A stretch of 64,000 nucleotides of DNA, taken from contig NC_045143.1 in assembly GCF_008831285.2 (NCBI RefSeq), forward strand, positions 23,564,302 through 23,628,301. The letters run 5' to 3'. Source of the DNA: Nymphaea colorata (taxonomy: Eukaryota; Streptophyta; Magnoliopsida; Nymphaeales; Nymphaeaceae). Of this stretch, positions 58,000 through 64,000 are shown one piece after another; position 1 is the stretch's first letter; each line of letters begins with the position of its first letter. The notes below the pieces were generated by a model that saw only the letters and a program-made list of their open reading frames with translations, ran no database searches and had not been told where the DNA came from. A program made the position numbers and the translations under genes.

Positions 58000-58660
58000 C
58001 TAAAAACCATGACAAAAAAGAATTCCCGAAGGCCCCCATACATCAGAGTGAATCATGGCAAACACCTCGTTAGAACGATGGGTAGACACAGGGTATGAAG
58101 CCCTAACATGTTTGGCCAGGTGACAGACATCACAAGACACCATAGTCATATCTAACCTGGAACACAGATCAGTAAATAACTGTCTTAGAATTTCAAAAAT
58201 AAGGTGTCCAAGGCGCTCATGCCAACGCAGAATCGATTGAAGGGAGTCTTCTCTACTCTTCATTGTTTTGCTGGCGGCTGTTGTGAGGGCAGTAGTGACA
58301 CACATCTGTAAACGATATAGCCCTTCAGAAAACAAACCAATCCCAATCCTCTTCTCTGTCACCAAGTCCTGCAGAACACAGCGATCAGCAGAAAAAATAA
58401 GTTCACAATTCAACTCTTTTGTAATCTTGCTAACCGACAAGAGGTTCAAGGGAAGATGATGAACATGTAGAGCATTGTGGACTAAGAACATGTTCAAAAG
58501 TGAGAGACTCTCTTCTTCAACCATAGAAATAGAGGAACCATTGGCAAGAGACACTCATTCTTTTCCTAACGAAAGCTTATACCCATGAAAGACCTTAGGA
58601 TCGCCAGTCATGTGGTGGATAGCACTACTGTCAATAATCCACTCCCCATATGAGAATCCA
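58000..58660 (-). pseudogene. Copia C protease and integrase zinc finger
   Basis: The protease active site reads Asp-Ser-Ser-Ala (complement of 58621-58632) where element A has Asp-Ser-Gly-Ala, a loss of the near-invariant Gly. LANGSSISMVEEESLSLLN, LLSVSKITKELNCELIF and the HERLGHLIFEILRQLF ... CDVCHLAKH zinc finger follow, then HSDVWGPSGI. A stop lies between the active site and LANGSS (complement of about 58555). Confidence 0.85.
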
Positions 58661-59226
58661 CCACCACGTCGGGTTCACCAAAGCAAAAAAGGCCTAACCA
58701 TGAAACAGGCACAAAGAAGGAACAACAAACGGCAATCGGGAACGACAGACAGGACGATGCTGGGTGGTGACGTAGGGAGAACTGACAGATCAGTGTGACA
58801 GATCTGCACGGGCAGGAAGAGAACAACGGCAACCGGCACACACCAGACGACGGCAAACAGCAAGGGAGGCCTCGGGCAACTGCAACGGAGCACAAAATGG
58901 TGGGCGACGGTGAGCGCTGAGCAATGGACGACGCTAGGCGCTGACAGTTGTTGAGCAACGGGAACTTAGGGCGACGACAAAGAAGGCGGAGCTGGGCTGC
59001 ACTGGCGATGGAGCACGACGGGCGTGAGCTGGGCAATTATGCTGGGCTGCTGCTAGAAACCAGCAGCAAGGGCTGCCAGAATCAGCAGCAACAATGGAAG
59101 CGACGGCGGCAGCGGTAGTGGCGGTGGCGGTAGCAGCAGTGGCAGCAACGGAATAAGAGCAGCGAGCGATGGAAAGGTCAGGGCCGAAACTTCACGGCCG
59201 GCAAAAAATTTCACAAACTAGTCATG
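58661..59226 (-). other. Leader of copia C, in place of gag
   Basis: About 570 bp of GC-rich DNA rich in GCAGC/GGCGG words on the plus strand (59040-59160), with no gag-like frame. CTTTGGTGAACC next to the protease is shared with element A, showing that the gag-less structure is ancestral to both. Confidence 0.7.
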
Positions 59227-60282
59227 GCTCTGATACCATGTAGCAATAGTAAAAGCAAGAAGAACACATATGTAACATGGAAAAACCCTCAACGAGAGGG
59301 AGAAAAAACCACGGGTGACAAGTTGGATTGGGTCTGGACCCAGACCCGGTCCCAAGACCCACCTTTACATGCTTCAATAGGTACAATTGCAAACCCGCCT
59401 AAAAACCAACACACAATTAGAAGCTCGATATTCTTGAGCCAATTCCCAACCACCGTTGGGTTCCACCCCTCTTACATAATCAGCTTGATCACTATTTACT
59501 TAGACCCTATCTTTTTCTTTTTCATTTAAATATCATGTTTATTAAGACCCAAGAGTGGACCCTATGTGGGCACAACCCCCTCAAGGGCACGAGAACATAA
59601 TTTCCTCAAACCAAAACTTGTTGAAGTTACTCTTCCATGTTGGATTCATACAGCCCTTCCATTCTGAATAAGCTTTACCCGAATTAAGAGAAACCTTCAA
59701 GATGAATCGTGCATGCCCACAACTCTAATTGGAAACAAAAGAATATAGTTGCTTTTAAATCAGGTTGAAATGTCTCTCTTTTCCTCAATATTCGTTCAAT
59801 TTCTTCCTCCCAAACTATATACACACGGATTCAAAAAAAGGCCCTCAAGTTCCCCAACCGCACGTATCATCTAACCCCCTTTTAGATCAAGAAACATCTA
59901 CTACAAAAAATATATACTAAAACTAGTTAGAATCTAAATGATATGTCATGGATGAACAAACCAATTATCTATGTTGTCGATTTAGGAGAAAAATTAAGGA
60001 TGGAACGAGAGAATAAAAAATATGAGATCAATCTTACCTCCTTCCAGTCTATTCTTCTCCTTCACGCCTCTCTCTCTCTCTCTGCCCCCCTTTTTTCTTC
60101 TGTCCTCCCTCCGCCTCTCTCTGCTCCCTTAGTCAAGTCTCTCGCCCTATCCCTTGTTCTCTCCCTCTCACACCCTCTCTCGTTCTGTTTCAGAATGGGA
60201 GGAGGCGAACACGAACCAGACAATCTCTGCCTTTAATTTCATAAATTAGAACCAAACTATTATACACTATTCTAAGTCGCTC

Positions 60283-62052
60283 CTCTCTCTCTCTCCATAT
60301 ATATATATATATTATCCTTAACTTTACTGGGTACATATATATTATGCGGGCGTTTGGTAGTGATACGGTCCAACAGATTCCTTCTACTAGACATGTGTTT
60401 GAAAGGGTCGAGAGCAGCCAAGCCAGGGCAGATGGGCTGAAGCTCAGGACTCATGAGGGACTAAAGGCAACAGAGGAGGTTGACAAGGGATTTAGTGCGA
60501 TGGAGATGCAACGGCTTTAAGTCAAGAAGAGAAGATGAACAATCGGCACGTGGGCAAGGTTAACACTAAAGGAGGCCAAGGAGATAGGTTTATCCCCAGT
60601 CTAGGTCAAGTCCACTCTGGTGTCGAGTCTATTAGAGGCAGGCTAGGGTGAAGGAGGTCAAGGAGATATGCTTATCCCCAGTCTAGGTCAAGTCCACCCT
60701 AGTGTCGAGTCTATTAGAGGTAGACTAGGGCTTCAGCTGAACCAATGCCCAACCACTTGGGTAGGGGAGGCCGAGCTCATCCACCTGAAGACCCGATTCT
60801 GGGTGGCACCCAGACACATTCCCACTCGGGTGCACCAAACCCAAGGCTCTTTTGACTATTGACCGAGACGGTTTGTGTCTTGTTTTAAATTCCGGCACTT
60901 TGCTTTTTCTTTTATTTCAAGTGTGGTGAACGGTTCGGCCCAATTGTGAACCGAGTCACTTAGGTAGTACTTAAACTTTGTAATTAGGGTTTTTTGGATT
61001 ATGCTTAATGGGAATTGAAGTTTGATTTCTGCCACTTTCTCTCTTCTCTCTCCCGCGCCACTCCTTCTCACCACTCGTCATTCCCAACTCGTCGGCGGCT
61101 GCTGGTCTTCTCCCTCACGCGTTTCTTCAAACCGATAGTCACTTCCTCTCCCTTCATCATTTTCTTGGTCTTCTCCTCACCCACTCGGCCGACGGATTGG
61201 TGGCTGAAAGATCCACGGTGTGCTTTGGCGTCCCACGGCTCTAACATTCCATGAATACCCCACTTTCACTTATGGCAATCAAGGTGCATTCTTTCCCAAT
61301 CCCAAGGAAAGTTTAGAGGCTAGATCTGCCCCTGAGAACCCCTGAGAAGGCTTCAATCTGACTAGGCGACTAGGAAGGTTGCAGCAATCGACTTCACGTA
61401 AAGCAAATTTAGGTTCGTACGTTGGGTTTTGGGCTAGAATTGTGTAACGTCATTGGGCCGATTTGGAGTTGGGTTCGGCCAAAGATTGGCGTTCATTTCC
61501 TCGGTGTAAAGCCCCGAGTTTGAACGACTTTTCCACGGTGGAAACTAGTTTTAAATGCGTTCTTACTAGTCACAAGGAAAACCCATTGTCTCCCGTGCTA
61601 TCTCCCAAATATTCAACCACGCTCCACCAGCAAATCTATTCCAAAAGGTCACAGTTGAAGCCTCAGTTTTAGCCCTCTAGCTCGCCGGAAAACAGCAAGA
61701 AAAAAAATACAAAATCTGTGAAAAAGGGCTTTAAATAAGCAAGAAGCACTTCAAAGAAGGATCGCCCAAAGATAAGAATTGATTAGTGAGTTCCGGTGGC
61801 TTCAAAAGTGATATCGATGGAGTTCTAGGGTTCGGCCAGAATTCACAAACTTCTGGCGACAGCTGCTCATTTCCCGACAAACATTTGGTCAGATCCAGTG
61901 TGTGGACCAGAATACCCTTGGCTATCTTCAAGATTATTCAACAAATCCAAGGGCAGAATCGGTAGTAGTGGACTAAGTTGAGGGATCGCCTAGGGTTTCC
62001 TAACTCTAGCCGCCGGTGGACATTTGGTAATTTTTGGCCGTCATCCTCCAAA
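60283..62052. other. Unassigned outer part of the right arm
   Basis: Reverse counterpart of 16731-18525. Contains the duplicated roughly 100-bp unit at 60590-60730. No conserved reading frame is seen. Confidence 0.45.
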
Positions 62053-62675
62053 TTCGGTAAGTGGACCTCTTTCCTAATTGCGTTCAATCCCAGCCATTCA
62101 GCCATGAAACGTGGCAATAATTTAGGGCACAAGATACCCGAGCAGCTCTAGCTCAGCCACTTCCCTATCTTAGCTCCAGTCTCACGCACCAATTCCCACC
62201 AATTTAGGAACCGATAGTGCCACCTCACCCACCAATTTAGGAAACATTCGACCTGCACCCCCACTTTCCCTCAACTTTAGGATCTCGCCTAGCCACCTAT
62301 CCCAACCTTCCTAATTCCTCGCCAAGCCTTTCACACACGACCCCTAAACCTACGCTAAGTAAGGAAATGTTCCAATCATTAGCAACTTTCCATGCTAGTG
62401 CACCAACTCACCGCCCCGCACATTCCATATCCAACATTTCCACTACCGCCGCCCCTTGCTTCCTTGCCTAAACCCTAATCCAAACTACCTAACCTACCCT
62501 CGTATGTGGAACCTGACCCACACCTCTATCCCAAGTCGCAACCTTGATCCCATCTCGACATAGCCCATTGAACCGAGCCTACCACCCTATACCGAGTGAG
62601 CCCTTAACCTCATTACACAAATCCCTCACCCTCAGCTTCAGCATCATCGGCAGCAGCAGCGTCGTCACCGATCAG

Positions 62676-62856
62676 CCAGGAGGGCCGCGAGTGAGTCCAG
62701 CCTCTCGTCGCAGCATGTCGGCCAGGCGGGCCATAGTAGTCCAGCACCTGCTTTATTCCTTTGTGGCCAGGAGGGCCGTAACCCGTCGACAGTCGGCCAT
62801 GACCGCTCGGCCAGGAGGGGCCGAGCCATCGCGTCCACCTTGGTCAGGAGGGCCGC
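62676..62856 (+). repeat. 45-bp-period repeat with GGCCAGGAGGGCC cores
   Basis: GCCAGGAGGGCC-like cores start at 62676, 62721, 62766, 62810 and (as GTCAG) 62843, spaced 45, 45, 44 and 33 bp. Two cores are perfect interrupted GGCC palindromes (62720-62732, 62765-62777). The period is close to 15 codons and a frame is open across most of it, but the translated text is Arg/Ser/Pro-rich with no recognisable domain. Confidence 0.7.
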
Positions 62857-64000
62857 GTCTTCATCCTTCCTTTGGAGCTGCGTTACAACGGGCACGGCTC
62901 ACGTCGTAGGCTTTCTCCCGGTGTCCATTGTTGTTTGGGGTCAAGCTAGCCTCGACTGGTAACACCCTAACCTCCCTATAGACATGTGGACTGGTTGTCT
63001 TGCATGTTTGCTTTCTAACCCGACTTCAGCCTTTGCTCTTTGTGCGGCACCTCTAAGGCTTTGAGAGCCAATGACACGGTCGCCAGGGCAGCAACCTACC
63101 TAGTGGGATTGGGTATGGTTTGCTCGAATTAGGATTGTGGTTTGCTTGATTTGATGAGTGAGTTGTGAGTGATTTAATGTATTGTTCACGATTGTACTAG
63201 CCTCACACTCACTAGTATCTTGTAGTAGGTGCAACCTTGGGATGAAGTAACCCCTCTTGTATTCATTTACCCAATGGATTTTGGGTCAGGGTCCTATCCG
63301 GTCGGGTAGCATTTTGTACTTAATCTTTCCTTAGGTTTTGTTTTGGGTTGTCTCAAGTTGATCTTGGGATATGATCAGCCACCAGGATTGGATTTTGGTC
63401 GACCCGGGGATAAGTCCTATCAAGTAGCCGGGTGAAATTCCTCTCCTGGGTGAAACGCCAAAAACTTTACCCGGGGAATGTGGACGTTTTTTATTGAAAT
63501 TTTCCAGAGAGGGGTCCCGACTATTTACAGAAGATGCCATGTTACATAAAACTCGCTGCTTCTTATTGACGATGTGCAGATTCTGGCGTCAGTGTCCTTC
63601 CCTTGCAGACATCCACATTCTAGAAAAGTCGTTGAGTGGCAACCCTTCTGGACATTGTGCAAATTCAGACCTCGGCGACATTCTATTGTTGACATCCATA
63701 GGTACCAACTTGACGCTGTTTTTTCACTCTCTATCTCTCTCTCACTCTCTCTCGTTTCCCCTTCTCGGTAGTAAAATTGGACCGTTTTCCTGATCTTGTA
63801 GCTAGATTTTTGCATGTTTGAAATTCTGCTGATATCTACTTGTTTCTGTTGGTCGTTTCTTTGTGCTCCTGTTTTCCCTTTTCTTCATTCCAAGTTCATG
63901 CACACAATGTGTTTTAAGTGTTTGGTAAAATGTTTATAAGGGAGACATTGCGTCTGTGACACACCATCATGTAGAAGCCATCTAAAATACTAAAATCGCC
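62857..64000. other. Unassigned terminal stretch
   Basis: No gene is supported. 63392-63480 has several CCCGGGG/CCGGGTGAA words, 63725-63765 is a (CT)n tract, and the rest is ordinary AT/GC-mixed intergenic sequence. Confidence 0.4.

Larger units (their letters stand above)
55215..59379 (-). mobile_element. Ty1/copia element C (gag-less), minus strand
   Basis: Perfect target-site duplication GGTAC (55210-55214, 59380-59384). The 3' LTR (55215-55450) is 236 bp; the 5' LTR (59239-59379) is 141 bp because of an internal deletion of about 95 bp. Primer site GCTCTGATACCA (complement of TGGTATCAGAGC) at 59227-59238, polypurine tract complement CTCCCCCTC at 55451-55459. Encoded protein is close to element A. 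No gag. The uninterrupted site exists in the left arm (19426-19430, GTACC). Confidence 0.93.
53988..60282 (-). mobile_element. Gypsy solo LTR, right-arm copy, split by copia element C
   Basis: Reverse counterpart of 18526-20657. The 5' end (CGACTTAGAATAGTG on the minus strand) is near 60282. The 3' 330 bp are missing (the copy stops at GGCTTTC, complement of about 53990). Copia C is inserted at the site matching 19426-19430. Confidence 0.7.
42014..62052 (-). repeat. Right arm of the large inverted repeat
   Basis: Inverted partner of 16731-27060. It is 20 kb instead of 10.3 kb because of two copia insertions (9.4 kb together) and an extra 880-bp tandem duplication, less a deletion of about 700 bp. 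Nearly 15 kb separate the two arms. Confidence 0.85.

Noticed and set aside
1-64000. CRISPR arrays, operons, rRNA genes, telomeric repeats
   Set aside because: Looked for and not seen; the sequence is plant nuclear DNA.

Overview
This is nuclear DNA from a seed plant, most likely an angiosperm. The evidence is three Ty1/copia elements with initiator-Met-tRNA primer sites, a Ty3/gypsy family with long LTRs, a relic of an integrated caulimovirid (plant pararetrovirus), three phototropin exons with GT-AG introns, and a plant-type glucosamine-6-phosphate N-acetyltransferase (GNA1) gene. I cannot name the species. Most of the window is accessory, repeat-rich DNA; only two genes look intact.

Layout. 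1-1690: AT-rich DNA with a 33-bp direct repeat and a degenerate GATTTGGATC-type repeat. 1690-5182: a block that recurs in inverted orientation at 24581-28069 and partly in direct orientation at 42014-49862. It carries a GNA1 3' fragment and an orphan exon 2 of a small membrane-protein gene, here called gene G. 5221-7960: unassigned, with a purine-rich tract at its end. About 7960-10650: decayed caulimovirid polymerase region whose reverse-transcriptase active site is occupied by an (AT)n(GT)n microsatellite. 10650-12620: noncoding, with hairpins and palindromic 12-mers. 12625-15744: rearranged Ty3/gypsy element with ATATA target-site duplication, directly upstream of a truncated GNA1 (15780-16022) and an isolated gene-G exon 1 (16168-16626, minus). 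16731-27060: left arm of a very large inverted repeat, holding a solo gypsy LTR (18526-20985) and the intact two-exon gene G (22327-25182). 27735-31620: decayed exon-1 relative and dispersed repeats. 31623-39021: three in-phase exons of a phototropin-2-like gene, with a copia element (32944-37746) in the first intron. 40863-41342: intact GNA1. 42014-62052: right arm of the large inverted repeat, expanded by two further copia elements (44057-49324, plus; 55215-59379, minus). 62053-64000: unassigned, with a GGCC-rich 45-bp-period repeat.

How the pieces relate. The left arm keeps empty sites for both right-arm copia insertions, so the large inverted duplication came first and the insertions later. 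The 1690-5182 / 24581-28069 pair looks much more alike than the large arms do, so it is a later duplication or has been homogenised. Gene G is intact in the left arm. In the right arm it is broken three ways: a premature stop in exon 1, a partial tandem duplication of exon 1, and a copia insertion in exon 2. GNA1 occurs once intact and four times as fragments. Two of the three copia elements lack any recognisable gag and form one gag-less subfamily.

No bacterial, CRISPR or operon-type features are present. All percentages and boundaries are by-eye estimates from the raw sequence.
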